Notes: generated by a model not told the origin, from the sequence alone. Shown: positions 26,141-35,124, counted from the first letter of the stretch. The stretch is 64,000 bases of DNA from DASQHW01 sp038209365 (GCA_038209365.1 JBBQXS010000016.1:31378-95377), one strand, 5' to 3'. Numbers and translations are program-made.

Positions 26141-27867
26141 CAGAACTCCTTGGAGTGAACGGTGTCGGTGTCGCGGCCGGAGCGCACAACGACGCCGGGC
26201 GTCGCGCCTGTGTACGAGCCGTCATGAACGATCTCGGTCCCGGCGACGAGCACGTGGTGCACGCCGCGTGAGTCGGCAACGATTCGGCTCGCCCCGCCGG
26301 GCAGGTCGTCGTGGGTCCGCTCGCCGGCCGGACCGACGGTCTCGGGGTCGAAGGCCACGATGTCGGCGTACGCCCCGACGACGATGCGGCCGCGATCGCG
26401 CACGCCGTAGAGCCGCGCGGGCACGTCGGTCAGCAAGTGGACAGCTTCCTCGAGCTCGATATGGCCGTTGCGCACCGCGTCACCGACGACGAACGTCGAG
26501 TAGCTCGCGCCGGACATCATGTCGAGGTGCGCGCCGGCGTCGGAGCCACCGACGATCGCACGCGGGTCGCGCCACACCGCGGTGCGCACCTTCCACACTT
26601 CGTCGGACTCCGGACCACCGAAGTCGGGCCGGAGACCCGTCCGAAGGCCGTCGGCGATGACGACATCGCAAAGTACGTCGAAGGGTTCGGCGTTCCGTGC
26701 ACGGGCGATGTCACCGATCTTCCTTCCTTCGAGGCGGCGGGTGTCGTCGGTGAAGCCCTCGACGATCTCGAGACGTTCCCAACGGGCGAGCCCGGCCAGA
26801 ACGCCGGCTTCCGGTGAGTGCGCGTTCGCGTCGAGCCGGCGCCGGGTTTCGGGGTCGGAGAGTGCCCGCATGCGTTCTTCGATCGGCAGGGCGAACGTCT
26901 CCCGCCAGCCCGGAAGCCCGTCGAGCACGAAGCCGGAGTGGAACGACAGACGGATCCGCATCCCCTGCGGCAGGGTCAGGGCGACGACCCGCGCGCCCTT
27001 GGCCGCCGCACGACTCCCCGCGTCGAGCTGGCGCTCGTGATTGCCGCCGGGAGCGACACCGAGCACATTCCAGTTGAGCGGACGGTCGGCCGCGAGTGAC
27101 ATGCCCGCCATCAGGTCGATCTCGTCGTCGGTGAAGCCGTTCAGGCAGCCCGGGATGATCAGCTCGAGCTGCGTACCGGGGTGGTCGGACACGACTGTGG
27201 CGAGCCGCAACAGCTCTTCGCTGGTCGCCGAGCGCGAGGGGACCGGGTTGCCGTCGCCGTCGTTGTGCGTCGGCGCCTGCGAGGTCGAAAAGCCCATCGC
27301 CCCGGCGTCGAGGGCATCGTGCAGGAGGCGTTCCATCTGCGCGAGCTGACCGTCGCTCGCCTCGTTGCCGACCGCGTTGTCGCCCATCACGACGCGCCGG
27401 AGCGCGGAATGACCGCACAGGAAGCCGGCATTCACCGCGATGCCGCGCTGCTCGACCCGATCGAGGTAGTCGGCGAACGTCTTCCAATCCCACGGCACGC
27501 CCTGCTGCAACGCGGGCAGCGGGATGCCTTCGACCCGCGCCATCAAGCGCGACAGGTAGTCGACGTGCTCGTCGCCCCCCGGCGCGAGCGTGAAGCCGCA
27601 GTTGCCGCCGAACACCGTCGTGACGCCGTGAAGCGGTGACGGACTCGCGGTCGCATCCCAGAGCAGCTGGGCGTCGTAGTGCGTGTGCAGGTCGACGAAC
27701 CCGGGCGCCACCACCAGGCCATCGGCGTCGATCGTGCGAACCGCGGCGTCGTCGACATCGCCGATCTCCACGATGCGTCCGTCCGCGATTGCCACGTCGG
27801 CTCGTCGCGCCGGCGCACCTGTCCCGTCCACCAGCGTTGCGTTCTCGACGACGAGGTCGACGGTCAC
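26140..27867 (-). CDS. Amidohydrolase-3 family, N-acyl-D-amino-acid deacylase-like
   Basis: A 575-residue metal-dependent amidohydrolase. The composite beta-sandwich N-terminus is followed by the metal motif DLHTHYDAQ (H61, H63), a GFSTSQAPTHNDGDG loop, the late metal Asp in GGSDAGAHLDMM, and the GVRDRGRIVVGAYADIVAFD tail typical of D-aminoacylases and dihydropyrimidinase-like enzymes. GTG 27867 overlaps the preceding stop (GTGA); longer open frame upstream is antisense-like shadow. It would hydrolyse an amide or cyclic imide in the operon's pathway, but the substrate is not visible. Confidence 0.86.
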   Translation of the reverse strand: MTVDLVVENATLVDGTGAPARRADVAIADGRIVEIGDVDDAAVRTIDADGLVVAPGFVDLHTHYDAQLLWDATASPSPLHGVTTVFGGNCGFTLAPGGDEHVDYLSRLMARVEGIPLPALQQGVPWDWKTFADYLDRVEQRGIAVNAGFLCGHSALRRVVMGDNAVGNEASDGQLAQMERLLHDALDAGAMGFSTSQAPTHNDGDGNPVPSRSATSEELLRLATVVSDHPGTQLELIIPGCLNGFTDDEIDLMAGMSLAADRPLNWNVLGVAPGGNHERQLDAGSRAAAKGARVVALTLPQGMRIRLSFHSGFVLDGLPGWRETFALPIEERMRALSDPETRRRLDANAHSPEAGVLAGLARWERLEIVEGFTDDTRRLEGRKIGDIARARNAEPFDVLCDVVIADGLRTGLRPDFGGPESDEVWKVRTAVWRDPRAIVGGSDAGAHLDMMSGASYSTFVVGDAVRNGHIELEEAVHLLTDVPARLYGVRDRGRIVVGAYADIVAFDPETVGPAGERTHDDLPGGASRIVADSRGVHHVLVAGTEIVHDGSYTGATPGVVVRSGRDTDTVHSKEF

Positions 27868-29051
27868 GGGAGCCGTAGCTCCTCGGGCACGGGATGGCGG
27901 AAGAGCTTGGACGCGTTCTCCCACGTGACCTTGCGGATATCGGCGTCGGAGACACCCTCGAGGCCATCGGCGGCGAGGAGCTGCGTGTCGGGCCAGGTGG
28001 AGTCGGCGTGTGGGTAATCGCTTTCCATGCAGATGTGCTCGATGCCGATGTGGTCGCGCAAGGCGAAGGTCGAGCCGAGATCGATCGTGCAGAACCAGAA
28101 GTTGCGGCGCAGCGCATCGATCGGCGACACGTTCGGGTCGTCCCACCCGTGCGACCCGACTGCAGAGTGATCGAGCACGTAGGTGATGCGATCGATCAGC
28201 ATCGGCACCCAGCTGATGCCACCCTCGGAGAACGCGATCTTGAGGTCCGGGAACCGAGTCGGCACCTGCGCCCACAGCCAGTCGGCGGCCGTGACGAGCG
28301 CGTTCACCGGGAACAGGCTCGTGTACAGCTCGAGCGGAGCGCCCGGCGAACGCGCCGCGGTCCATGACGACGAGCCGTTGTGCAGGCACACCACCGTGCC
28401 GGTCTCCTCGCACGCCCGCAGGAGCGGGTCCCAGTGTGCGTCCATCATCGGCGGGAGCTTCAGATCGACGGGATTCTCGGGAAAGCTCAGCGCCTTGGAC
28501 CCACGGGCGGCGTTCTCGTACACGTCGTGGGCCGCGATCTTCGGATCGTTCACCCACGCGAGCTGGAGCGGGATGATCCGATCGGGATGCGCGCCGGCCC
28601 ACTCGTCGATGTGCCAATCGTTCCACGCACGAAGGGCGGCGAGCCCGAGCTCATCGTCTTTGCTCTTGGCGAAGATCGTGCCGGCAAAGCCTGCGATCAA
28701 CGACGGGAAGCACAAGCTCGCGTAGACGCCGTCGAGGTCCATGTCGGCGACGCGCGCGTCGATGTCGTAACAGCCACGGCGCATCTCGTCGAAACGCGCG
28801 GGCTCCATGCTCCACTCTTCCTTGGCACGGCCCGCAACGGCGTTCAAGCCGACTTGCGGATAGAAGCCGTCCTCGTACACCCACGTCTCCCGGCCGTCGG
28901 GAAGCGTGACGACACGCGGCGCCCTGTCCTGGAGGTGGTGCGGCATGCGCCCTTCGAAGAGGTGCGCGGGCTCGATCAGGTGATCGTCGACGGAAATGAT
29001 CGTGTAGTGGCGCGGACGCGCCTCAGGGTCGGGCAGCAGTGTGGCGCTCAT
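27864..29051 (-). CDS. Amidohydrolase-2 family hydrolase
   Basis: A 395-residue Amidohydro_2 TIM-barrel protein. It has the N-terminal ISVDDHLIEPAHLF (D-x-H metal motif), VCLHNGSSSW, SEGGISWVPMLIDR and MESDYPHADSTWP with the late metal residues. It is second in the operon: its ATG overlaps the tetR stop by 4 bases and its stop overlaps the next start by 4 bases. It is related to, but clearly different from, the amidohydrolase at 14531. Such enzymes hydrolyse or decarboxylate; the substrate is unknown. Confidence 0.85.
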   Translation of the reverse strand: MSATLLPDPEARPRHYTIISVDDHLIEPAHLFEGRMPHHLQDRAPRVVTLPDGRETWVYEDGFYPQVGLNAVAGRAKEEWSMEPARFDEMRRGCYDIDARVADMDLDGVYASLCFPSLIAGFAGTIFAKSKDDELGLAALRAWNDWHIDEWAGAHPDRIIPLQLAWVNDPKIAAHDVYENAARGSKALSFPENPVDLKLPPMMDAHWDPLLRACEETGTVVCLHNGSSSWTAARSPGAPLELYTSLFPVNALVTAADWLWAQVPTRFPDLKIAFSEGGISWVPMLIDRITYVLDHSAVGSHGWDDPNVSPIDALRRNFWFCTIDLGSTFALRDHIGIEHICMESDYPHADSTWPDTQLLAADGLEGVSDADIRKVTWENASKLFRHPVPEELRLP

Positions 29052-29623
29052 CGAGCTCGGACTCCGCGAGCACAGAAATCATGGAGATACTCGGCGAGCT
29101 CACGGGGATCGGTGGCACGTCCGACCACGAGCTCGTGGATACCCCCGAGCAGCACGCCGAACATCGTGAGTGCGTCTCGGTAGGGCTGTTCGCTTTCGAG
29201 GTGGCCGGCAAGGAGATCGAGCAGCGGCGCGAGCGCAGCGAGCTGTTCTTCGCCGTAGTGCTCGTTCAGTCGCAGGTACTCGCGCACGAGCACGCCGGCG
29301 TACCCGACGGCGCCCGGCAACGAGAGCATCTCGAACAGCTCGACGACGTAGGCGTGGAGACCATCGGCGCCCGTGCGATCGCCGATGCGCGCGCGCAGGA
29401 CCTCCGCGCCGAGCCGGCTGTCCGCCTCGATCAAAGCCAGCAGCAGCTCGTCCTTGCCGCGGAAGCAGCGGTAGAAGCTCTTCAGCGAGAGCTCGGCCTG
29501 CGCGGTGACCTGGGCAACGGTGAACGCCGCGCTCCCGGTGTCGTTCGCGAGCTCGCGTGCTGCTTGGACGAGACGGTCGGGGCGGGCATCGAGCTCTTGC
29601 GCGGCGAGGGGGGAGAACGTCAT
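29048..29623 (-). CDS. TetR-family repressor of the downstream catabolic operon
   Basis: A 191-residue TetR/AcrR regulator. The N-terminal HTH is AAFTVAQVTAQAELSLKSFYRCFRGKDELLLALIE, followed by a helical ligand domain. As first gene of a tightly overlapping operon it should autoregulate. Upstream, a TTGTCC (29660-29655) and a TAAGAC (29638-29633) are spaced by 16 bases. A 21-bp palindrome (29653-29673) covers the -35 region, so repression by occlusion is likely. The ligand is probably an intermediate of the amidohydrolase/P450 pathway. Confidence 0.88.
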   Translation of the reverse strand: MTFSPLAAQELDARPDRLVQAARELANDTGSAAFTVAQVTAQAELSLKSFYRCFRGKDELLLALIEADSRLGAEVLRARIGDRTGADGLHAYVVELFEMLSLPGAVGYAGVLVREYLRLNEHYGEEQLAALAPLLDLLAGHLESEQPYRDALTMFGVLLGGIHELVVGRATDPRELAEYLHDFCARGVRAR

Positions 29624-29652
29624 TCTCCGACAGTCTTACCCACCTGGAGGCG

Positions 29653-29673
29653 CCGGACAATGGCATTCTCCGG
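29653..29673. promoter_or_regulatory. 21-bp palindromic operator over the -35 region of the tetR operon
   Basis: The sequence has arms CCGGAnAATG and CATTnTCCGG around a single central base, with one mismatch per arm. It begins 30 bases upstream of the tetR start codon and overlaps a TTGTCC -35 candidate on the minus strand, which pairs with TAAGAC at 16-base spacing. Position and symmetry fit a TetR-dimer operator. No second copy was noticed in the window. Confidence 0.55.
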
Positions 29674-29732
29674 AAATGGGTTCGCGGGCCCGGGCGCCGG
29701 CCTGGGCACCGCTCGCAGGACCTCCCCGTCAA

Positions 29733-30128
29733 TCAGGCCACGTCGTAGCCGCGTTGCAGGAACGCGTTCCGCAGCACCACGTCGTGATTCGGGACATACA
29801 AGATGCCATCCATCAGGGGGTAGCCGAACCTTCGCCGTCGACCGACCAGTGCGATGGCGCCGACGACCTCGATGCGAATCGTCACCGAGTGCTTCGGGAG
29901 GAAGAGACGGCGCCCAAACGGGAATACGAGGTCAACGCCGTCCGCCCTGATCGTGAACCTCCAAGGAAGCCACCGGCCGTGAATGTACGCGACGACCGCC
30001 AACAGAGTCGCGAACTGCACCGAGTGATTCCAGCGTGTGGCGAGGGTAAGCACCGCCATCCCGATCGTCACCTTCGGTGACCAACGAAGAAACCGGCTCG
30101 TGCCCCGGTAGTCGCGAGCATCCGGCAC
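29733..30128 (-). CDS. Small membrane protein of unknown function (PH-like)
   Basis: A 131-residue protein from GTG 30128. Two hydrophobic stretches near the N-terminus (VTIGMAVLTLATRW and FATLLAVVAYIHG) precede a beta-rich soluble part (RFTIRADGVDLVFPFGRRLFL, then RRRRFGYPLMDGILYVP). The layout resembles bacterial PH-domain membrane proteins, but I do not recognise the family. It stands alone upstream of the tetR promoter and faces the same way. Confidence 0.55.
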   Translation of the reverse strand: MPDARDYRGTSRFLRWSPKVTIGMAVLTLATRWNHSVQFATLLAVVAYIHGRWLPWRFTIRADGVDLVFPFGRRLFLPKHSVTIRIEVVGAIALVGRRRRFGYPLMDGILYVPNHDVVLRNAFLQRGYDVA

Positions 30129-30194
30129 ACACGCAGGCTACGACGCTCTCGTCGAGTGCCGCGCGCGGGACTTCTCGCGCGCTCGAGGATGCAA

Positions 30195-30281
30195 CTACAC
30201 CGTTCGACCGCGGAGGAACATGATCAGCAACACGATGAGAAGAATGAGAACGACAGTACCGATGCCGATATACATGAACAT
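30195..30281 (-). CDS. Predicted 28-residue single-pass membrane peptide
   Basis: From ATG 30281 the frame encodes 28 residues. MFMYIGIG leads into an uninterrupted hydrophobic segment rich in Leu, Ile and Val, closed by a basic FLRGRTV tail, which is the usual topology of very small actinobacterial membrane peptides. The ribosome-binding site is weak. It lies in the 344-base gap between the PH-like protein and the thiolase cluster; I see nothing else clearly coding there. Confidence 0.45.
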   Translation of the reverse strand: MFMYIGIGTVVLILLIVLLIMFLRGRTV

Positions 30282-30471
30282 CAGCTACCCATTGATGGCG
30301 CACGCGAAGCACTTCCAGAGATAAACACGTTCGTTTGCCATCACCATGGGAAGAATGTTGCGGGGGCTGCGCAGACACATCACCCGCCCCGTGTCTGTTC
30401 AGCCCTCCCTTTTCTGCCCAGGTCAGACCGCGCGACGTCGCGCGATCGAATCGGACTGAAACACGCCTCGC

Positions 30472-31617
30472 CTAGGTCGGCTGCGATCGCAGCACTCCCA
30501 TCGCGAAATATTGCGCGCCGCCGCCGTATGCCTGGGCGAGCGCGGTGCGCGCACCGTCGACTTGGTGCTCGCCGGCGAGGCCGCGCACCTGAAGCGCGGC
30601 TTCCGCGAACCGGAGCATGCCTGACGCGCCGATCGGGTTCGACGACAGCACGCCCCCCGACGGGTTGACGGGGAACGATCCGGTGAGCTCGGTCTCGCCG
30701 CTCTCGACCATCTTCCAGCCCTCGCCGGGGCCGGCGATGTCGTGTCCCTCGAGCCACATCGGCTCGTACCAGCTGAACGGCACGTACAGCTCGGCGACGT
30801 CGATCTCCTGGCGCGGCACGCCGATGCCTGCTTGGCGGTAGACGTCATGTGCGCACTCGACGCCTGCCTGCGGGCGCACCGGGTTCCGCCCCGGGAACAT
30901 GCCGAGCTCGCTACGCACAGCCGTTGCTTCCACCCACGCCGGCGGCTTCGCAGCGCGGCGGCCGCCTGCTTCGTCGGTGAGGACGACCGCGCACGCGCCG
31001 TCAGACGACGGGCACGACTCGAGGAATCGCAGCGGGTCCCAGAGCATCGCCGACTCCTTGACCTTCTCGATGCTGATGTCAGCGATCTTCAGATGCGCGT
31101 ACGGGTTCTTCAGCGCGTTCAGCCGGTCCTTCACGGCGACCTGCCAGCCGATGTACTCGGGCGCTCCAGTCTGCTCGATGTACGCGCGGATCCACGGCGC
31201 GAAGGCACCCCCGGCGCCGATACCGCGGGACCGCCCTCCCGCGAGGCCCCACTGGGCGTTGCCCTCGCTCTGCTTCTCCCACGCGACGGCCAGCACGCGC
31301 TCGTGGATGCGTGACTCCACGAGGTGGGCACCGACGATGAACGTCGAGCCACCGACGCTGCCGGCGGTGTGCACGCGGAGCATCGGCTTGCCGGCGGCGC
31401 CGAGCGCGTCCGCGAGGAACAGCTCGGGTTGCACGATCCCCTCGAACGCATCGGGCGCCTTGCCGATGACCAGCGCGTCGATGTCCGCGAACGTCATCTC
31501 CGCGTCCTCGAGCGCCCGCAATGCGGCTTCCCGCAGCAAGCCGGGGATCGAAACGTCGTCGCGACGCTTCTTGTGGTGCGTCTGACCGATGCCGACTACC
31601 GCACAGCGCTCGGCCAT
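30472..31617 (-). CDS. Thiolase-fold lipid-transfer-type protein (Ltp/SCP-x-like) lacking thiolase residues
   Basis: A 381-residue thiolase-superfamily protein. The region that carries the nucleophilic cysteine in true thiolases reads VHTAGSVGGSTF, without Cys, and the C-terminal GHPxGATG motif is changed to SNPIGASG, removing the His. It is therefore not a normal thiolase. Such proteins include the retro-aldolase Ltp2, which works with a DUF35 partner in steroid side-chain cleavage. Two DUF35 genes and a second such protein follow on the same strand, with a 2-base gap to the neighbour, so a heteromeric aldolase-like complex is likely. Confidence 0.82.
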   Translation of the reverse strand: MAERCAVVGIGQTHHKKRRDDVSIPGLLREAALRALEDAEMTFADIDALVIGKAPDAFEGIVQPELFLADALGAAGKPMLRVHTAGSVGGSTFIVGAHLVESRIHERVLAVAWEKQSEGNAQWGLAGGRSRGIGAGGAFAPWIRAYIEQTGAPEYIGWQVAVKDRLNALKNPYAHLKIADISIEKVKESAMLWDPLRFLESCPSSDGACAVVLTDEAGGRRAAKPPAWVEATAVRSELGMFPGRNPVRPQAGVECAHDVYRQAGIGVPRQEIDVAELYVPFSWYEPMWLEGHDIAGPGEGWKMVESGETELTGSFPVNPSGGVLSSNPIGASGMLRFAEAALQVRGLAGEHQVDGARTALAQAYGGGAQYFAMGVLRSQPT

Positions 31618-31619
31618 GA

Positions 31620-32681
31620 CTACTCCCCCTCCATGACGCAGACGAGGTTGTGCTGCAGCACCTGCCCGCCCGTCGCGTGCGCGAGGCCGCGGTCGGCGGA
31701 ACCGGCAATGATCCGCTGCGCGACCTCGACGATGCGGATGAGCCCGGTCGCCATCACAGGGTTCGCGGCGAGCGGGCCACCCGACGGATTCACACTGGTG
31801 TCCTGCGGGAGCCCCAACGCCTCCCGCAGGATCAGCTCCTGCGGGCTGAACGTCGCGGAGAGCTCGGCGACGTCGAGCGGGCCACCGTCGTATCCCGCCT
31901 TACGCGCCGCGAGCGTCGTCGACGACGAGGTCGCGAGGTCGCGCATCCCGGGTTGGTGCACCTCGATGCGATGGTCCAGGCCGCGTATCCACGCCGGTCG
32001 TGCACACAGACTCCGCGCCCGATCTCCGCCCGCGAGCACAACGGCGACCGCGCCGTCAGAGATCGGCGGGAGGTCGTGGCGGCGCAGAGGGGCGCGCACG
32101 TATGGCTCCGCGAGCAGCTCGTCGACCTTCGATGCCCCGCGCACCTGCGCGTTCGGGTTGTCGAGCGCTTGGCCGCGGCTGCGGACGACGACTTCGGCGA
32201 AGTCGCGTTCGGTTGCCTTGCCGCGATCGAGCAGCACCCGCGCTTGCAGCGCCGCAAGGGAGACCGGGTCCACACCCAGTGGCGCGAGGTAATAGGGATC
32301 GAGTTGCTGCGCCCATAGCTCGGCGGGCTTCGACGGCGACGACTTTCCGGAGCCGAACACGAGCGCGGTATCAATGTCACCGTGCTGCAACCGCACCCAC
32401 GCCTCGTAGAGCGCCCATGCGCCGTCCATCTCGACGTGCGACTCCGAGATCGGCGGCCAGGCGCCGGCGGCCTCGAGGTTCGACACGAACGCGAACGGTC
32501 CCCCGGTGAGGTAATCGCAACTGCCGGCACAGGTGAAGCCGATCTCGCGACGATCTATGCCGGCCTGCTGCAACGCCGCTGCAACGACGGGCACCAGCAT
32601 CTGCACTTCATTGTCGGCCGCGCGCCGAACCGACGGCGTCTGCGCATATCCGACGACAGCGATATCGGTCGTGCCGCTCAT
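31620..32681 (-). CDS. Second thiolase-fold Ltp-like protein lacking thiolase residues
   Basis: A 353-residue thiolase-fold protein. Around the expected nucleophile it reads ESHVEMDGAWALYEAW, without cysteine, and the C-terminal motif is LAANPVMATG instead of GHPxGATG. It starts at ATG 32681; the longer open frame upstream overlaps the DUF35 gene and is spurious. It lies between the DUF35 gene (16 bases) and the first Ltp-like gene (2 bases). It is probably a paralogous partner or a separate aldolase subunit in lipid or steroid side-chain degradation. Confidence 0.8.
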   Translation of the reverse strand: MSGTTDIAVVGYAQTPSVRRAADNEVQMLVPVVAAALQQAGIDRREIGFTCAGSCDYLTGGPFAFVSNLEAAGAWPPISESHVEMDGAWALYEAWVRLQHGDIDTALVFGSGKSSPSKPAELWAQQLDPYYLAPLGVDPVSLAALQARVLLDRGKATERDFAEVVVRSRGQALDNPNAQVRGASKVDELLAEPYVRAPLRRHDLPPISDGAVAVVLAGGDRARSLCARPAWIRGLDHRIEVHQPGMRDLATSSSTTLAARKAGYDGGPLDVAELSATFSPQELILREALGLPQDTSVNPSGGPLAANPVMATGLIRIVEVAQRIIAGSADRGLAHATGGQVLQHNLVCVMEGE

Positions 32682-32697
32682 CACAACAACGCCCTCA

Positions 32698-33210
32698 TCA
32701 GAAGATGTGCTCCTCGAACTGTTCTCGCGGCATGTCCGGCTCGCCGCTCGGCTCGAATGCCTCGACCGCCGAGCCGACGCCGCCCCAACCGCGATTCGAC
32801 ACGCCCTCGGCGCTGCGCTCGTCCTTCGGCTTCCACACCGCGCGCACCCGCAATCCCGAACGAACCTCGTCGTGCGGGATGCCGACGATGTCCTGGCCAC
32901 CGAGGTTGCTGTTGGCGCCGTCCAGCAGCACCGACGCGTACACGAACGGCTCCGTCTCCTTCTGGCCGTAGTAGGCGACCGGCGTGATGATCGTGAAGCC
33001 GGTCACGGTCCCGGTGTCGGCCACCGTGACCTCGTCGTCGTCGTCGGTCGCGACCACGCACAACGGGCAGTAGCCCTTGCCGGGCACGTACACCCGTCCA
33101 CACTCGGGACACTTGTGGCCGAGGATTCGGCCGTCGATCAACGCATCGACGTACCGCTCGAGAATCGGCGTGAGCTCCTCTTCATAGGTCAGCGAGACGA
33201 GGTGTTCCAT
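32698..33210 (-). CDS. DUF35 OB-fold protein with zinc ribbon
   Basis: A 170-residue protein. An N-terminal helix is followed by a four-cysteine rubredoxin-like zinc ribbon (CPECGRVYVPGKGYCPLC), then an OB-fold (GTVTGFTIITPVAYYG onward). DUF35 proteins bind acyl-CoA and partner thiolase-fold enzymes. The ATG at 33210 is preceded by an AAGGAG site at good spacing. A GTG at 33246 that overlaps the upstream stop is an alternative. It is co-directional with, and close to, both Ltp-like genes. Confidence 0.85.
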   Translation of the reverse strand: MEHLVSLTYEEELTPILERYVDALIDGRILGHKCPECGRVYVPGKGYCPLCVVATDDDDEVTVADTGTVTGFTIITPVAYYGQKETEPFVYASVLLDGANSNLGGQDIVGIPHDEVRSGLRVRAVWKPKDERSAEGVSNRGWGGVGSAVEAFEPSGEPDMPREQFEEHIF

Positions 33211-33242
33211 GACCAGCGTCTCCTTCGGGGTATCACTCCCGG

Positions 33243-33674
33243 TCACGGTGCAGGCTCCCAGGCTTCGAGGTCGTCGATCCGGTTCCGCGGATCGGCCCGC
33301 CAGCGTGGCGTGACGCGCATGCCCGTGGTCATCTCGGCGGCACTGCCCGCGTCGACGGCGTGCACCATCGCCGTGTCCGCACCATCGGGCCGGATCAGCG
33401 CGAACGCGAACGGGCGCGACAGCGGGTGCTTCGACGTGGGCTCGCCGACCCACGTCCACGACTCGACGGTCCCGACCGGGCCGACCTCGACCAATTCGCC
33501 GAGTGTCTCGCCGGTAAGCGGGTCGTACTCCAACGGCGGCACGAGCACCTTGCCGTCGCTCGTGCGGGAACCGACGATTCGGTGCTCGCGCAGACCCGCG
33601 AAGAACGCACCGACGACGGGTCCGACGGTGCGGGAGTACGGAAACTCGAGCGTGCTCTTTGTGATCCGGGTCAT
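33243..33674 (-). CDS. DUF35 OB-fold protein without zinc ligands
   Basis: A 143-residue DUF35-family protein. The position of the zinc ribbon reads GSRTSDGKVLVPPLEYDP with no cysteine, so the metal site has been lost. The OB-fold that follows (VGTVESWTWVG, PFAFALIRPDGA) is preserved. Together with the zinc-containing DUF35 downstream it may form a pair matching the two Ltp-like proteins. It follows the acyl-CoA ligase by 16 bases. Confidence 0.78.
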   Translation of the reverse strand: MTRITKSTLEFPYSRTVGPVVGAFFAGLREHRIVGSRTSDGKVLVPPLEYDPLTGETLGELVEVGPVGTVESWTWVGEPTSKHPLSRPFAFALIRPDGADTAMVHAVDAGSAAEMTTGMRVTPRWRADPRNRIDDLEAWEPAP

Positions 33675-33690
33675 GCGGCCGAAAACCTAA

Positions 33691-35124
33691 TCACCCACCG
33701 GCGAGGAGCGCACGCTTGTCGACCTTGCCGACCGAGGTGAGTGGCAGCGCATCGATGATCTCGAGGCGATCGGGCGCCTTGTAGTCGGCCAGCGCGGCGC
33801 GGCAATGCGCACGCAGGTCGTGCAGGTGGGGCGTCGCGCCGGCCACGGGAACGACGAACGCGAGGCCGATCTCGCCGAGGACGGGATCGGGGATGCCGAC
33901 GACCGCCACCTGTCCAACGGCCGCGTGCTCGGACAGCACGCGCTCGATCTCGGCGGGATAGACGTTGTAACCGCCGCGGATGTACATGTCGCTCTTGCGA
34001 CCGACGAGTGTCAGATACCCGCGCTCGTCGAGAAAGCCGGCGTCGCCCGTCGAGAGCCAGCCCCGGGCGTCGAGCACCTCCGCAGTGCGCTGCGGATCTC
34101 GCCAGTACTCCCGCATCACCGCGCCCGACCGGCAGCGCACGCGTCCGACCTCGCCCGTCGCACACGCCCGTCCTTCGTCGTCGACCACTTCGAGCTCTAC
34201 GTTCGCACGCGCCCGGCCAACCGTGCGCGCGATCATCTCGGGCGAATCGCCGGGCACAGTGCCAGTCGTGATCGCGGCTTCGGTGCTCGTGTAGCCGATG
34301 ACGACGAGGCAGCCGAGCCGGCGTTCCATCTCCCTCACGAGGTCCGGCGGCACCGTCGCTGCGCCCGTGCCGGCGATCCGCAGCGACGACAGATCGGCCG
34401 TTTCGAATGCTGGGTGGTCGAGCACCAGCCGCCACTGCGTGGGCACTCCTTGGCCGACCGTCACCCGCTCGCTCTCCATCAGGTGCAACGTCTCACCCGC
34501 GTTCCATGGCGTCGAGGTGATCACCGTCGTGATCACCTTCTCGATCTCCTCCCACGGACGCGACATGAACGCGACGTGCGCGAACGGCAGTGGCGACAAC
34601 CGCCGGTCGAATCGCTCGCCGAGTGCGCCGGCGCCGACGGCAACGGCCGCGAGGCTGTCGTGATCGAAGACTGCACCCTTCGGCATGCCCGTCGTGCCGC
34701 TGGTCCAGACGATCGCGACCGCGTCGTCGCTTCGCACGCGTGGCATCTTGACCGGAGGATCGAGCGCGTACGCCTCGCGCACCGCGTCGAGGTCCTCGTC
34801 ACGGACGATGACACGCGGTGATGCCCGCTCGAGGATGCTTGCGACCTCGGCGGGCCCGAGCCGGATGTTGATACCGGTGGTGATCGCCCGGACCCGCATC
34901 GCCGCCTGGTAGCAGACGGCGTAGTCGATCGACGACGGCAACATCAGCGCGATCACGTCACCCGCGCCGACACCCGCATCGACCCAGTGTGCTGCGAGTC
35001 CGTCGGCGGCCCGGTCCCAGGCGCCGAATGTGACCCGCCGTCCCGCCTCCACGAACGCGTCGCGGTCGCCGTCGACGTCGGCGACGGCGCGCAGCAGGTC
35101 AACCGTCGTGCGGGCGCGACTCAC
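33691..35124 (-). CDS. AMP-forming acyl-CoA synthetase (FadD-like)
   Basis: A 477-residue ANL ligase. It has the phosphate loop WTSGTTGMPKGAV, the A5-type YTSTEAAITTG, STGDAGFLDERGYLTLVGR and the catalytic C-terminal Lys in TSVGKVDKRALL. It should convert a lipid or ring-derived acid to its CoA thioester, feeding the downstream Ltp/DUF35 proteins. GTG 35124 is chosen because GGGAG lies just before it; GTG 35148 is possible. It is the first gene of a five-gene minus-strand unit and is divergent from the FKBP gene. Confidence 0.87.
   Translation of the reverse strand: MSRARTTVDLLRAVADVDGDRDAFVEAGRRVTFGAWDRAADGLAAHWVDAGVGAGDVIALMLPSSIDYAVCYQAAMRVRAITTGINIRLGPAEVASILERASPRVIVRDEDLDAVREAYALDPPVKMPRVRSDDAVAIVWTSGTTGMPKGAVFDHDSLAAVAVGAGALGERFDRRLSPLPFAHVAFMSRPWEEIEKVITTVITSTPWNAGETLHLMESERVTVGQGVPTQWRLVLDHPAFETADLSSLRIAGTGAATVPPDLVREMERRLGCLVVIGYTSTEAAITTGTVPGDSPEMIARTVGRARANVELEVVDDEGRACATGEVGRVRCRSGAVMREYWRDPQRTAEVLDARGWLSTGDAGFLDERGYLTLVGRKSDMYIRGGYNVYPAEIERVLSEHAAVGQVAVVGIPDPVLGEIGLAFVVPVAGATPHLHDLRAHCRAALADYKAPDRLEIIDALPLTSVGKVDKRALLAGG

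Noticed and set aside
30429..30444. 16-base perfect palindrome CGCGCGACGTCGCGCG
   Set aside because: Such GC-only palindromes arise by chance in this base composition, and no promoter or gene start is next to it.
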